A stretch of DNA of 64,000 bases from Shewanella corallii (GTDB taxonomy: Bacteria > Pseudomonadota > Gammaproteobacteria > Enterobacterales > Shewanellaceae): contig NZ_JAKIKT010000013.1 in NCBI RefSeq assembly GCF_023349125.1, positions 22,373-86,372 of the forward strand. The letters are read 5' to 3'. Made by a program: the position numbers and the translations under genes. Below are positions 33,623 to 42,748 of the stretch, one piece after another. Below the pieces are notes generated by a model. The model was not told the origin of the DNA. It ran no database searches and was given only the letters and a program-made list of their open reading frames with translations. Numbering within the stretch: position 1 is the stretch's first letter; each line of letters begins with the position of its first letter.

Positions 33623-36600
33623 CTACTTTTCTTCAAAGAAGAAAGGCTGGCGTTCGCGCTTGTCGCCATTCAGCTCATTCATGGTTTCGGCATCATAGAG
33701 TTTACCGTTCACCATGGTGTAGCTGACCTTGTCTGTGACCCGGATATCTTCCAGCGGGTTACCATCGATCACTATGATGTCGGCCAGCTTACCCGGAGTC
33801 AGTGAGCCAACCTGATGGTCCATGGCAAAGTGTTTGGCCGGATTGATGGTAGCCGTTTTCAGAGCTTCAAGGTTACTCATCCCGCCCTGGGCAAACATCC
33901 AGATTTCCCAATGGGCACCCAGTCCTTCACGTTGACCATGTGCACCAATGTTGGATCTAATGCCCAACTCATTTATCTCATTGGCGATACGCACCACGTT
34001 GAAGTGGTTGTAGTGCTCATCCGGTGCGGTTGGGCGACGCATAGAGCGAGCATCCAACAGGTCGCCAGGAACATACTTTGACAGGCGAGGGTGTGCCCAC
34101 ACTTCTGTCTTGTCGTACCAATAGTTCTCACCCGCGATACCACCATAGGCCACATTCAGCGTCGGAGTGTAGCCAACCTCAGTTTGGCTCCAGAACTGCT
34201 TGATGTCGTTATAGATGGCTGCCGCAGGCAGTGAGTGTTCGATACCTGTATGGCCATCGGTAATCATGGTCAGGTTATGCTGCATCAAACTACCACCCTC
34301 AGGTACCACCATCATTTCCAGTTCACGGGCAGCGGCTATAACTTGCTGACGTTGATTACGGCGTGGCTGGTTGTAACTCTTCACACTGAATGCGCCAACC
34401 TTTTTAAGACGTTCAAGGTGGAATTTTGCGTCATCCAATGAGTCTACATGTGACGTGTAACCTGGCAGGTTTGCACCATACAGAATGGTGCCTGTGCTGA
34501 ATATACGTGGGCCTGCAATCTTGCCGGCTTTCTGGAGTTCAGATGCAGAGAATATCTCAGTGGTGTCGTTGGATGGGTCATGGATAGAGGTCACACCAAA
34601 GGTGAGGCCTGCATACAGTTCCCAATTTTGCTGAGGGATAATTTCGTTCTCACCCTGAGCGCCATGGGCATGGGCATCAAACAGTCCCGGCATAATTGTT
34701 TTGCCGGCAATGTCATAAACCTTTGCACTTTCAGGAATACTTGTGGTGCTGTCACCTACTGCAACTATCTTGTTGTCTTTAACTACAACAACGCCATTTT
34801 GAATGACTTTATTGTTATCTGGACCATCCATAGTGACAACCTGGCCGCCAACAAATGCAATTGTTCCACGTGGAACATCTGCTTCTTGCTCGAACCCTAT
34901 TGCGGTAACTGTTGGTTTGACCTCATCTTCTGATTGATAACCAGTATCGACCTTAGCTTGGTATAAGTCAGGCCCCAGGGTCCAATACAAGGAGTTATTA
35001 TCGCCACCCCAACTGATGCTTTCACCGGCACGGATACTGAGTTGAGCTACCGGCAGGTTACTGGCTTTAGGGCCTATCTCAACCGTCTCGCCATGTTTTG
35101 CAAACGGGGTGACAAACACCTTGAAGCGCTCTGCGAATGCCAGGTGCTCACCGTCAGGGCTGATGCGGAACTCAGTCGCATGCTTGCTGGTGTAGTGGGT
35201 ACGCTTCTCATGACCATTAATATTGATGGATGAGAACTGAGGAGTCTTGCCGGACTCCATAAAATAGACGCGGTCATTATCTTCACCAAACTGAGGCTGA
35301 AAGCCTGAGGCGGTGATTTTGGTCAGGCCATTACCTTTCAGGTCGACCCAGTAGATACCTGGGTTAGTTGACCATGTTCTTGGGGTGATATAGCCGCCTT
35401 TGGCTTTACGGAATACCACAGCTTTTCCATCTGGGCTAAAGGTTGGCTCAACATATTTACCGGGTTCTTCAGTCAGTGTAGTGACACGCTTACGGCGAAC
35501 ATCTATCACTTTTACGCTTCCCTGTTCCTGATCATTCCAGGTGGTAAACACTATGCGTTTGCCATCACGGGACCACTGGGGGAAGAGTTCATTTTGGTTA
35601 TCATCGAGCTTGGTGAGGCGCTTCACATCACCATCAGGTAACGATTTCACCCAGAGCTTACCCAGGGCTTCATACACCACACGCTTGCCATCAGGAGACA
35701 CCTGAGCCATACGCAGCATTTTTACCGGGAACTCTGATTCATCCAGATTCTGGGTATAACGCACGGCAGGTTGAACATCCATTTTGGTTTCTACCGCAAA
35801 TGGGATCTGTTCAACCTGTTTGTTGTCGATATCCAGCTTGTTGATTTTACCTTTAGCCCAAAACAGGATCTCATCACTGTCAGGTGTCCATGACATGGTT
35901 GGGTAAACGCCATGGATAGCCCAGGTTTCCTGCATATCCCGGTCGAGGTCTCCAAACAGCTTCTGTGTTTGGCCCGACTTAAGGTCAAGCAAGTAGAGAG
36001 AAGACTGGAAACCATCGCGCTTAATATAGGCCAGCTTGTTACCATCAGGACTTGGGGTTGGGCGAATGGCCCCACCTGTGCCTTCAATCAGGACTTCAAT
36101 ATCACCGGTTTGAGTATCGTAACGCTTAATCTTGTAGATACCTTTCACGGAATCCTTGGAGTAGTGGAAGGTCTTGCCCGGAGTCGCATCCTGACTGAAG
36201 TAGATATAACGACCATCAGGAGAGTAGGCGGGTTCACCCAGATCTTTTTGTTCATTTGGACGTTCGGTCAGTTTGACGCCTGTTCCGCCTGCGACATGGT
36301 AGAGCCATACTTCACCGGCACCCAGGCTGCGGCTGGCGGTGAAGTGTTTGCGGGCGACCAGGTACTGGGAGTCAGGACTCCATGCAGGGCTGTTAAGCAG
36401 ACGAAAGGTTTCTGAGGTAACCGCTCGTGGATTCTTTCCATCGGCATCCATAACCCAGATATTGTCTCCGCCATCTTCATCCGAGGTGAAGGCGATATAT
36501 TTTCCGTTCGGGCTGTACACGGGTTGCATCTGCCAGGCGATGCCGCTGGCCAGCACTTCTGCCTTGCCACCTTTGGCCGGTATGCGATAGATGTCCCCCA

Positions 36601-36808
36601 GCAGGTCGAAGACGATATATTTGCCATCAGGCGACATGGACACGTTCATCCATGTCCCCTCATTCACATTAATTGTTACCTGCTCAAGTGGAGCATTAGC
36701 GGGGGCGTTAACTTGCCAGGCTTCCGTAGACTCGCTGGCGGCCACTGTGGCGCTGCCGAATGTCATCGCCAGTGCCAGACTGATGGGCTTGAATTTTGAA
36801 GGGATCAT
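33623..36808 (-). CDS. exported TolB-like beta-propeller/amidohydrolase fusion protein
   Basis: 1061 residues with a signal peptide (cut near TVAAS). Residues about 50-660 hold many PD40 (WD40-like) repeats of the form SPDGKYIVF, SPNGKYIAFTSDEDG, SPDGRYIYFS, forming a beta-propeller. Residues about 680-1050 form an amidohydrolase: the metal site GLFDAHAHG, later histidines (IEHSLPAA, NIGAHGQREGLG), and the C-terminal GKLADIIVIDGNP typical of imidazolonepropionase-like enzymes. It is probably a periplasmic hydrolase or peptidase of unknown substrate. ATG 36808 has AGGAAAG upstream. It contains parS-like site 2 in frame. Confidence 0.9.
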   Translation of the reverse strand: MIPSKFKPISLALAMTFGSATVAASESTEAWQVNAPANAPLEQVTINVNEGTWMNVSMSPDGKYIVFDLLGDIYRIPAKGGKAEVLASGIAWQMQPVYSPNGKYIAFTSDEDGGDNIWVMDADGKNPRAVTSETFRLLNSPAWSPDSQYLVARKHFTASRSLGAGEVWLYHVAGGTGVKLTERPNEQKDLGEPAYSPDGRYIYFSQDATPGKTFHYSKDSVKGIYKIKRYDTQTGDIEVLIEGTGGAIRPTPSPDGNKLAYIKRDGFQSSLYLLDLKSGQTQKLFGDLDRDMQETWAIHGVYPTMSWTPDSDEILFWAKGKINKLDIDNKQVEQIPFAVETKMDVQPAVRYTQNLDESEFPVKMLRMAQVSPDGKRVVYEALGKLWVKSLPDGDVKRLTKLDDNQNELFPQWSRDGKRIVFTTWNDQEQGSVKVIDVRRKRVTTLTEEPGKYVEPTFSPDGKAVVFRKAKGGYITPRTWSTNPGIYWVDLKGNGLTKITASGFQPQFGEDNDRVYFMESGKTPQFSSININGHEKRTHYTSKHATEFRISPDGEHLAFAERFKVFVTPFAKHGETVEIGPKASNLPVAQLSIRAGESISWGGDNNSLYWTLGPDLYQAKVDTGYQSEDEVKPTVTAIGFEQEADVPRGTIAFVGGQVVTMDGPDNNKVIQNGVVVVKDNKIVAVGDSTTSIPESAKVYDIAGKTIMPGLFDAHAHGAQGENEIIPQQNWELYAGLTFGVTSIHDPSNDTTEIFSASELQKAGKIAGPRIFSTGTILYGANLPGYTSHVDSLDDAKFHLERLKKVGAFSVKSYNQPRRNQRQQVIAAARELEMMVVPEGGSLMQHNLTMITDGHTGIEHSLPAAAIYNDIKQFWSQTEVGYTPTLNVAYGGIAGENYWYDKTEVWAHPRLSKYVPGDLLDARSMRRPTAPDEHYNHFNVVRIANEINELGIRSNIGAHGQREGLGAHWEIWMFAQGGMSNLEALKTATINPAKHFAMDHQVGSLTPGKLADIIVIDGNPLEDIRVTDKVSYTMVNGKLYDAETMNELNGDKRERQPFFFEEK
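34862..34877. promoter_or_regulatory. parS: parS-like site 2, inside coding sequence
   Basis: TGTTCCACGTGGAACA, identical to sites 1 and 3, lies within the amidohydrolase gene, where it encodes DVPRGT across the linker between propeller and enzyme domains. Confidence 0.8.
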
Positions 36809-36993
36809 ATAAGCTTTCCTGCTCTTATTTTTCGTTATTTCTGGTGTGTCGAATAACCGGCTTTGCAAAGGTTCATTGAGGAACTGTGTGGAATATTCCC
36901 TGCCGCGATGAAGTTATCTCATAATTTAAGGGCCATGAGTACCTATAGTTTGCAACAAGTGGTTGGCAAAAATGTAAAGTCCCAGGCAATAAA

Positions 36994-37017
36994 AAGGACC
37001 CCTGTACAGGAGTCCTT
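36994..37017 (-). terminator. rho-independent terminator of the tusA-MOSC operon
   Basis: AAGGACTCCTG and CAGGGGTCCTT (minus strand) form a stem with one G-T pair, followed by TTTATT. It lies 31 bp past the MOSC gene. Confidence 0.85.
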
Positions 37018-37047
37018 AAATAAAATAATGGGGTTCTTTGATTGTGG

Positions 37048-37485
37048 TTATGCGGCAGTAATACTATCCATTACGGTAATCTGGCCAGACTCAATAACCC
37101 GACAGGTGACGCCACCACGCCAGTCAACAGCGAGAGCTGCTTCAAGCCCAGGGCAAGCCATTTCCATTTTCTTGCATGGGTCGGTTTCACCAGTCACTTC
37201 CAGTACCAGATCACCAATAATGAGTTGTTTACCGACAAAGCTGGCATTGAACTCCACGCCATCTACCATGATATTGGCCCGGCGGGTCGTCCAGGGAAGA
37301 TCCTGTTCTACTGTCTCACAGGCGGCTTGCCATTGTTGACGGGACATTACAGTGACCTGGCGTTTTCCTGGTCTGCCGTAAATATCCTGTCCAACACCTG
37401 ATTCCTTGGTAACCAGTGCGGTGGAGACTTCCTGCATGGCCCCGCGCTTTTGGGTTTTATAGGCTATAGCAACGACCTGTGGCAT
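37048..37485 (-). CDS. MOSC domain-containing protein
   Basis: 145 residues covering one MOSC domain. GVGQDIYGRPGKRQVTVMS, then LIIGDLVLEVTGETDPCKKM, where Cys104 is the conserved family cysteine, and the closing GGVTCRVIESGQI are typical. MOSC domains bind sulfur-carrying cysteine persulfide or molybdenum cofactor in MoCo sulfurases and YiiM/YcbX-type reductases. Co-transcription with tusA (10-bp gap) suggests a sulfur-transfer context, but the substrate is unknown. Confidence 0.9.
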   Translation of the reverse strand: MPQVVAIAYKTQKRGAMQEVSTALVTKESGVGQDIYGRPGKRQVTVMSRQQWQAACETVEQDLPWTTRRANIMVDGVEFNASFVGKQLIIGDLVLEVTGETDPCKKMEMACPGLEAALAVDWRGGVTCRVIESGQITVMDSITAA

Positions 37486-37495
37486 AACATTTTCC

Positions 37496-37744
37496 TTATG
37501 AAAGACCTTTCTTAATCAGGTAACGATAGGGCAGTTCGTCCGTATTACTGGCTATCAGGGTATGGTCCATAAACTGACAGAAACTTGGAATGTCTCTGGT
37601 AGTTGCCGGGTCATCGGCAATAATCAGCAGGGTTTCGCCCTCTGCCATATGGCGAACTGTTTTACGAACCATCATCACGGGTTCTGGGCATCTTAACCCC
37701 AATGCATCCAATTGATGTTGGGCCGACTCAAATACGTCGCTCAT
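37496..37744 (-). CDS. tusA: sulfur carrier protein TusA
   Basis: 82 residues. LDALGLRCPEPVMMVRKTVR carries the reactive Cys19 and the CPxP motif; LLIIADDPATTRDIPSFCQFM completes the SirA/TusA fold. TusA carries persulfide from IscS to TusBCD for 2-thiouridine in tRNA and feeds sulfur to MoCo synthesis. It is the first gene of a two-gene operon with a MOSC protein. A parS-like palindrome lies about 80 bp upstream. Confidence 0.96.
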   Translation of the reverse strand: MSDVFESAQHQLDALGLRCPEPVMMVRKTVRHMAEGETLLIIADDPATTRDIPSFCQFMDHTLIASNTDELPYRYLIKKGLS

Positions 37745-37823
37745 ATTTCCTCTGTTGAACGGACTAACTGAAGTTGCACAATATTACTGCACCATAGGTG
37801 ATAAACCAAGGCAAGGGGAGAGA

Positions 37824-37839
37824 TGTTCCACGTGGAACA
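37824..37839. promoter_or_regulatory. parS: parS-like site 3
   Basis: TGTTCCACGTGGAACA at the centre of a longer 26-bp perfect palindrome (37819-37844), intergenic between tusA and the diguanylate cyclase gene. No T run follows, so it is not a convincing terminator. Confidence 0.82.
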
Positions 37840-37891
37840 TCTCTATCTCTGATGAGCTGACGTTCGGTAAATCATGGTGGCTAAGCCAGAG

Positions 37892-38974
37892 CTATTTTAT
37901 GCGAGACACCTTCCCTTTTTTGGAAGACTTGGCTTTATACATCAACTTATCTGCCTCGCTAATCAAGTGGTCTATAGAGGAGATGTCCTTAGGTCGCTGA
38001 GTGACCAAACCGAAGCTAATTTCAAGTCCTTCGGTGTTTGAAACCAGCTGTTGGAATTTCTCTGTGAAAATGGTGTCGAGCGTAGGATGGTCACAATCAG
38101 GGCAGAGGATAAGGAATTCATCTCCGCCAATCCTGAAACACAGATGGTCGGGATACGCTATGGCGCGAATGATATCGGCGAGCTGGCATAAGATCTCATC
38201 GCCTCTGTCATGGCCCTCAATATCGTTAATCTCTTTGAAATTATCTATATCTATGTAGACAGCCGAAATCAGATGTCCCCTGCGCTTACAGGAGGAAATA
38301 AGCTTTGGTGCCTGTTGGTTGAGGAAGTGTCGATTGTGGAGTTGAGTCAGGGTATCGGTATTGGTTAACCGGGTCAGCTCATTGTTGAGCCCTTCCACCT
38401 TTTCTGCATATCTGAGAGAACGGTTTCGTTCGTTTTCAACCTCTGCCATTAATGCATTTTGATAGGTCTCAATAATCAGGCTGGTGTCGAAGGCGATCAA
38501 TCTGTCCAGTGCCAAACAAGTATGTTGAGTTCGTTCAGCGGACATTGGGGAATCGATAAAGAGTCTCGCGAGACGGCCCTTCAGAAAGGACACTCCAGCG
38601 AGGAACATTCTGACATTCACCCCAATGCGTTTATGCACGACGCCAATCCTGAGCCGGAAATTGACATAGTCCATATCGTAATCACCAAGAAACAGCGTCT
38701 CTATATACTCCTCCAGCGAGGCTTTAAGTCTGGACAGGGTCTCTGCATCGCCAATCAACAGGGCGGCATCATTATCATTGAGTTGCTCGTTATAAAAGGC
38801 ACTGGCGAGGCTTTCCAGGTTTTCCATTACTAAAGCGTGCGCGTGCATTAGATGCTGACAATCGGAGTCGGTTATTCCGAAATCATCCTTCATGTTTTGC
38901 AGTCTTATCTCGTTGAGTCGAACCTGCTCCGACAACATCTTGGTGGCCCGTTCCTTGGGGGGGATTATATGCAT
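37892..38974 (-). CDS. globin-coupled diguanylate cyclase
   Basis: 360 residues. Residues about 15-175 form a protoglobin-type globin-coupled sensor; IGVVHKRIGVNVRMFL places the proximal haem histidine at His114. Residues about 195-360 form a GGDEF domain with intact RIGGDEF (281-287) and DIDNFKEINDIEGHDRGDE. The product-inhibition I site expected five residues before GGDEF reads AYPD rather than RxxD, so allosteric inhibition is probably lost. It is expected to make c-di-GMP in response to O2 or another haem ligand. ATG 38938 is an alternative start. Related to E. coli DosC in layout. Confidence 0.92.
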   Translation of the reverse strand: MHIIPPKERATKMLSEQVRLNEIRLQNMKDDFGITDSDCQHLMHAHALVMENLESLASAFYNEQLNDNDAALLIGDAETLSRLKASLEEYIETLFLGDYDMDYVNFRLRIGVVHKRIGVNVRMFLAGVSFLKGRLARLFIDSPMSAERTQHTCLALDRLIAFDTSLIIETYQNALMAEVENERNRSLRYAEKVEGLNNELTRLTNTDTLTQLHNRHFLNQQAPKLISSCKRRGHLISAVYIDIDNFKEINDIEGHDRGDEILCQLADIIRAIAYPDHLCFRIGGDEFLILCPDCDHPTLDTIFTEKFQQLVSNTEGLEISFGLVTQRPKDISSIDHLISEADKLMYKAKSSKKGKVSRIK

Positions 38975-39087
38975 CCTGAATTCTGCCTGTTGGTTTACCC
39001 TTACTTAATTAAAGACCTCCGTGGCAAAATTTCCATGATTGAGCTATATCCGATAGGTATTTCATCGATTAATGGGCGATATAAAAA

Positions 39088-39111
39088 AACCGACCTGTGA
39101 AGGTCGGTTTT
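39088..39111 (-). terminator. rho-independent terminator of fadBA
   Basis: AACCGACCT and AGGTCGGTT pair with a 4-base loop; the minus strand continues with a long T run after the stem, 35 bp past the fadA stop. Confidence 0.9.
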
Positions 39112-39144
39112 TGCGTTGTTAATATCCGGGCGAATAGTCAGGTA

Positions 39145-40308
39145 TTACACCCTTTCAAACACAGTGGCGATACCCTGACCCAAACCGATACACATGGTGG
39201 CCAGACCCAACTGAGCATCCTTGTGTTCCATCAGGTTGATCAGTGTTGTGGAGATACGCGCTCCTGAACAGCCCAGTGGGTGACCTAGGGCGATAGCGCC
39301 GCCATTAAGGTTAATCTTGTCATCCACTACATCAAGCAGTCCCAGATCTTTAACGCATGGCAGCGACTGAGCCGCAAAGGCTTCGTTCAACTCAATCACA
39401 TCCATATCTGCAACTGTGAGGCCTGCACGGGCCAATGCTTTCTGAGTGGCTGGCACAGGACCATAACCCATAATCGCCGGGTCACATCCGGCAACAGCCA
39501 TGGACTTCACCCGGGCGCGGATTTTCAGACCCAGCGCTTTTGCCTTTTCCTCTTCCATGACCAGCATAGCGGAGGCGCCGTCTGACAGTGCCGAAGAGGT
39601 ACCTGCCGTCACAGTGCCACTTACCGGATCAAATACCGGGCGCAGACCAGACAGAGATTCAATTGAGGTTTCAGGGCGAATCACTTCGTCATAGTCCACT
39701 TTAATCAGCGCACCATCGGCATCGTGACCTTCAATAGCGACAATCTCATTGGCGAAGCGTCCTTCAACACTGGCGGCATGAGCACGCTGGTGTGAACGTA
39801 CGGCAAACTCATCCTGCATTTCACGGCTGATGTTGTGCATACGACCCAGCATCTCAGCGGTCAGCCCCATCATCGCAGACGCCTTGGCCACATTGTTGGC
39901 CAGTGCCGGGTGGAAGTCGACACCATGGTTCATGGGTACGTGTCCCATGTGCTCAACACCACCAATAATGAAGGTGTCGCCCATGCCTGTCATGATGGCT
40001 CTGGATGCCTGATGCAATGCTTCCATAGAGGAGCCGCACAGGCGGTTTACCGTTACGGCACCTGCTTGCTTGGGAATGCCTGCCAACAGGGAAGCGTTAC
40101 GGGCAATATTGAATCCCTGTTCCAGAGTTTGCTGTACACAACCCCAGATAACATCTTCAATCTCATTGGGGTCGACCTGGGGGTTACGTACCAGCAATGC
40201 CTTCATCAGCTCTGCAGACAGAGTCTCTGCACGGACATTACGGAAAACACCACCCTTGGAGCGGCCCATGGGAGTACGGATACAATCGACTATTACTGCT
40301 TGTTTCAT
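39145..40308 (-). CDS. fadA: 3-ketoacyl-CoA thiolase FadA
   Basis: 387 residues. The nucleophilic cysteine lies in NRLCGSSMEAL (Cys91), with the catalytic GHPLGCSGAR near residue 347 on and the closing GLGQGIATVFE. It cleaves 3-ketoacyl-CoA to acetyl-CoA and a shortened acyl-CoA, the last step of beta-oxidation, in complex with FadB. It is 18 bp downstream of fadB. Confidence 0.98.
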   Translation of the reverse strand: MKQAVIVDCIRTPMGRSKGGVFRNVRAETLSAELMKALLVRNPQVDPNEIEDVIWGCVQQTLEQGFNIARNASLLAGIPKQAGAVTVNRLCGSSMEALHQASRAIMTGMGDTFIIGGVEHMGHVPMNHGVDFHPALANNVAKASAMMGLTAEMLGRMHNISREMQDEFAVRSHQRAHAASVEGRFANEIVAIEGHDADGALIKVDYDEVIRPETSIESLSGLRPVFDPVSGTVTAGTSSALSDGASAMLVMEEEKAKALGLKIRARVKSMAVAGCDPAIMGYGPVPATQKALARAGLTVADMDVIELNEAFAAQSLPCVKDLGLLDVVDDKINLNGGAIALGHPLGCSGARISTTLINLMEHKDAQLGLATMCIGLGQGIATVFERV

Positions 40309-40326
40309 TTTAAATTCCTCTCCCTG

Positions 40327-42480
40327 TTAACCGGCCTGGTAGTAGCTGCCGTTATTGGCGGCCAGTTCACGCATCTTGTCAGTGACCTGATACAGACCAC
40401 CGAGGTGTGCATACTTGTCTGCCAGCTCAACAAAGTTGGCCACACCCATGGTATCCAGATAACGGAAGACGCCGCCGCGGAACATAGGGAAGCCCAAGCC
40501 ATATATCAGGCCCATATCCGCTTCAGCTGGAGAGGCGATAATGCCTTCTTCCAGACAACGCACGGTTTCGATAATCATAGGGATCATGGTGCGGGCGATA
40601 ATTTCATCGCTGCTGAACTCTTTGGTGTCGCCATATTCGGCGCTCAGCAGGCTGACTGCCTCTGCATCCATTTCCTTCTTGGGCTTGCCACGCTTGTCAG
40701 TGGTGTAGCTGTAGAAGCCTTTACCATTCTTCTGACCCAGGCGCTGGTTTTCAAACATGATGTCGATAGCATCACGACCCGTCTTACCCATGCGGTCCGG
40801 GAAGCCTTCGGCCATAACAGCCTGTGCATGGTGACCGGTATCCAGGCCCACTACATCCAGCAGGTAAGCCGGACCCATAGGCCAACCGAACTGCTTTTCC
40901 ATCACCTTGTCGATAGCGGAGAAATCACCGCCGTCCGCCAGCAGACCGTTAAAGCCGGCGAAGTAGGGGAAGAGTACGCGGTTTACAAAGAAGCCTGGGC
41001 AGTCATTAACCACAATCGGGGTTTTGCCCATCTTGCTGGCATAAGCCACTACTGAGGCGATGGTTTCATCTGAGGTCTTTTCACCACGAATTACTTCCAC
41101 CAGCGGCATACGATGAACCGGGTTAAAGAAGTGCATGCCACAGAAGCGCTCAGGCTTACTCATGCTCTTGGCCAGCAGGTCAATGGAGATAGTTGAGGTA
41201 TTGGACGCTATGATGGTGTTATCACCCACCTGGCCTTCAACTTCAGCCAACACCATGGATTTAACTTTTGGGTTCTCGACCACTGCTTCAACCACCACAT
41301 CGGCATGGGCTACCGGTGCATAGTCCAGTGATGGGGTGATGTTGTTCAGCACTTTTGCCATCTTGGCTGGGGTTGAACGGCCACGTTCGACCTGCTTGGA
41401 CAGCAACTTGGCCGCTTCATTCAGGCCCAGGTCCAGTGCGCCCTGAGCGATGTCTTTCATCACGATAGGCGTGCCTTTGCTGGCGCTCTGGTAGGCGATA
41501 CCGCCACCCATAATACCTGCACCCAGTACAGCGGCCTGGTTAATCGGGTTGGCCTGCTTGGCAGCTTTCTTGGCCTTGCCTTTAACCAGTTGGTCATTGA
41601 GGAACAAGCCGATCAGCGCGGTTGCGACATCCGTTTTTGCCAATTGGGCAAAGGCTTTGTGCTCAACCTGCAGCGCTTCAGTGCGGCCAAATCCGGCGGC
41701 AGCTTCTACCACATTAACCGCAGCCATTGGGGCTGGGTAATGCTTGCCGGCCAGCTTGAACACCATGCCCTTGGCAGTGGTAAAGCTCATCATGGCTTCC
41801 AGCTTGGGCAGTGTCAGTGGCGATTGCTTACGCTCACGACGCCCTTGCCAGTCCAGCTTGCCACTGATGGCATCATTCAGCATATTCAGCGCGGCCTGCT
41901 CCAGCTTGTCCGGGGCGACTACAGCGTCTACTGCGCCAACCGCCAATGCGGCATCCGGGCGCTGCTCTTTACCTGAAGTGATCCACTCCAGCGCGTTGTC
42001 GGCGCCAATCACACGTGGCAGCCGCACTGTGCCGCCAAAGCCCGGGATAATACCCAGTTTGGTTTCAGGCAGGCCGATGCGGGCAGTGGTGTCTGCAACT
42101 CGCAAGTCGGTGGCCAGAATAGTTTCACAGCCGCCACCCAGAGCGAAGCCCTTGATTGCAGACAGGGTTGGGAAGGGCAGATCCTCCAGCTTGTTGAACA
42201 CGGCGTTAGCCTGCTCCAGCCAGCCCCGCAGGACGTCATCACTTTGGGCAAACAGCCCCAGAAATTCGGTAATGTCGGCACCAACAATAAAGGTGTCTTT
42301 GCCACTGGTCAGCAGCAAACCTTTGATGTCACTTTGAGCCTGAATGGCATCAAGCGCCTGGTTTAGGGAGTCCAGGGTTTCCCGGTCAAACTTGTTTACC
42401 GAGCCCTGAGAATCGAAGCACAGACGTGCCACCTGATTGTCCAGTAACTCGACCTGAATCGTGGGACTTTGGTAGATCAT
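40327..42480 (-). CDS. fadB: fatty acid oxidation complex alpha subunit FadB
   Basis: 717 residues. An N-terminal enoyl-CoA hydratase/isomerase domain (GFALGGGCETILATDLR with oxyanion loop; PETKLGIIPGFGG) is followed by the 3-hydroxyacyl-CoA dehydrogenase domain (AVLGAGIMGGGIAYQSASKG, NAD-binding) and its C-terminal parts (GMHFFNPVHRMPLVEVI). It performs the middle steps of beta-oxidation in an alpha2-beta2 complex with FadA. It leads fadBA; a palindromic operator-like site lies about 140 bp upstream. Confidence 0.98.
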   Translation of the reverse strand: MIYQSPTIQVELLDNQVARLCFDSQGSVNKFDRETLDSLNQALDAIQAQSDIKGLLLTSGKDTFIVGADITEFLGLFAQSDDVLRGWLEQANAVFNKLEDLPFPTLSAIKGFALGGGCETILATDLRVADTTARIGLPETKLGIIPGFGGTVRLPRVIGADNALEWITSGKEQRPDAALAVGAVDAVVAPDKLEQAALNMLNDAISGKLDWQGRRERKQSPLTLPKLEAMMSFTTAKGMVFKLAGKHYPAPMAAVNVVEAAAGFGRTEALQVEHKAFAQLAKTDVATALIGLFLNDQLVKGKAKKAAKQANPINQAAVLGAGIMGGGIAYQSASKGTPIVMKDIAQGALDLGLNEAAKLLSKQVERGRSTPAKMAKVLNNITPSLDYAPVAHADVVVEAVVENPKVKSMVLAEVEGQVGDNTIIASNTSTISIDLLAKSMSKPERFCGMHFFNPVHRMPLVEVIRGEKTSDETIASVVAYASKMGKTPIVVNDCPGFFVNRVLFPYFAGFNGLLADGGDFSAIDKVMEKQFGWPMGPAYLLDVVGLDTGHHAQAVMAEGFPDRMGKTGRDAIDIMFENQRLGQKNGKGFYSYTTDKRGKPKKEMDAEAVSLLSAEYGDTKEFSSDEIIARTMIPMIIETVRCLEEGIIASPAEADMGLIYGLGFPMFRGGVFRYLDTMGVANFVELADKYAHLGGLYQVTDKMRELAANNGSYYQAG

Positions 42481-42616
42481 TTGCTTGCATCCTTATTGCT
42501 GTGGCGGGCTTACCATTGAGTTGCTTTACCCAATCCATCTTTTCTGCAGCGTGGTCATGGTTTGACCAGTTTGCAGCTCAGTTTGCTTCCAATTAACACA
42601 AATTTCAACACCCAAT

Positions 42617-42632
42617 TTAAACGATCGTTTAA
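42617..42632. promoter_or_regulatory. candidate PsrA-type operator upstream of fadBA
   Basis: TTAAACGATCGTTTAA is a perfect 16-bp palindrome between divergent fadB and pepQ. Its core AAAC-N4-GTTT fits the motif reported for the TetR-family fatty-acid regulator PsrA. Assignment is inference from that resemblance and position. Confidence 0.55.
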
Positions 42633-42748
42633 CTTTAATCACCTGGCTGAAATATATTACCCCTGTGATACACTGCTGATATCCTCGATTTGAGGGACTG
42701 GGACAGCAAATACTTAATATTTTTAACTCATTACACTAGGTGAAGAGA

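Noticed and set aside
39835..41055. 406-codon plus-strand frame across fadA and fadB
   Set aside because: It spans two genuine minus-strand genes and their gap and its protein is rich in Cys and His with no family likeness.
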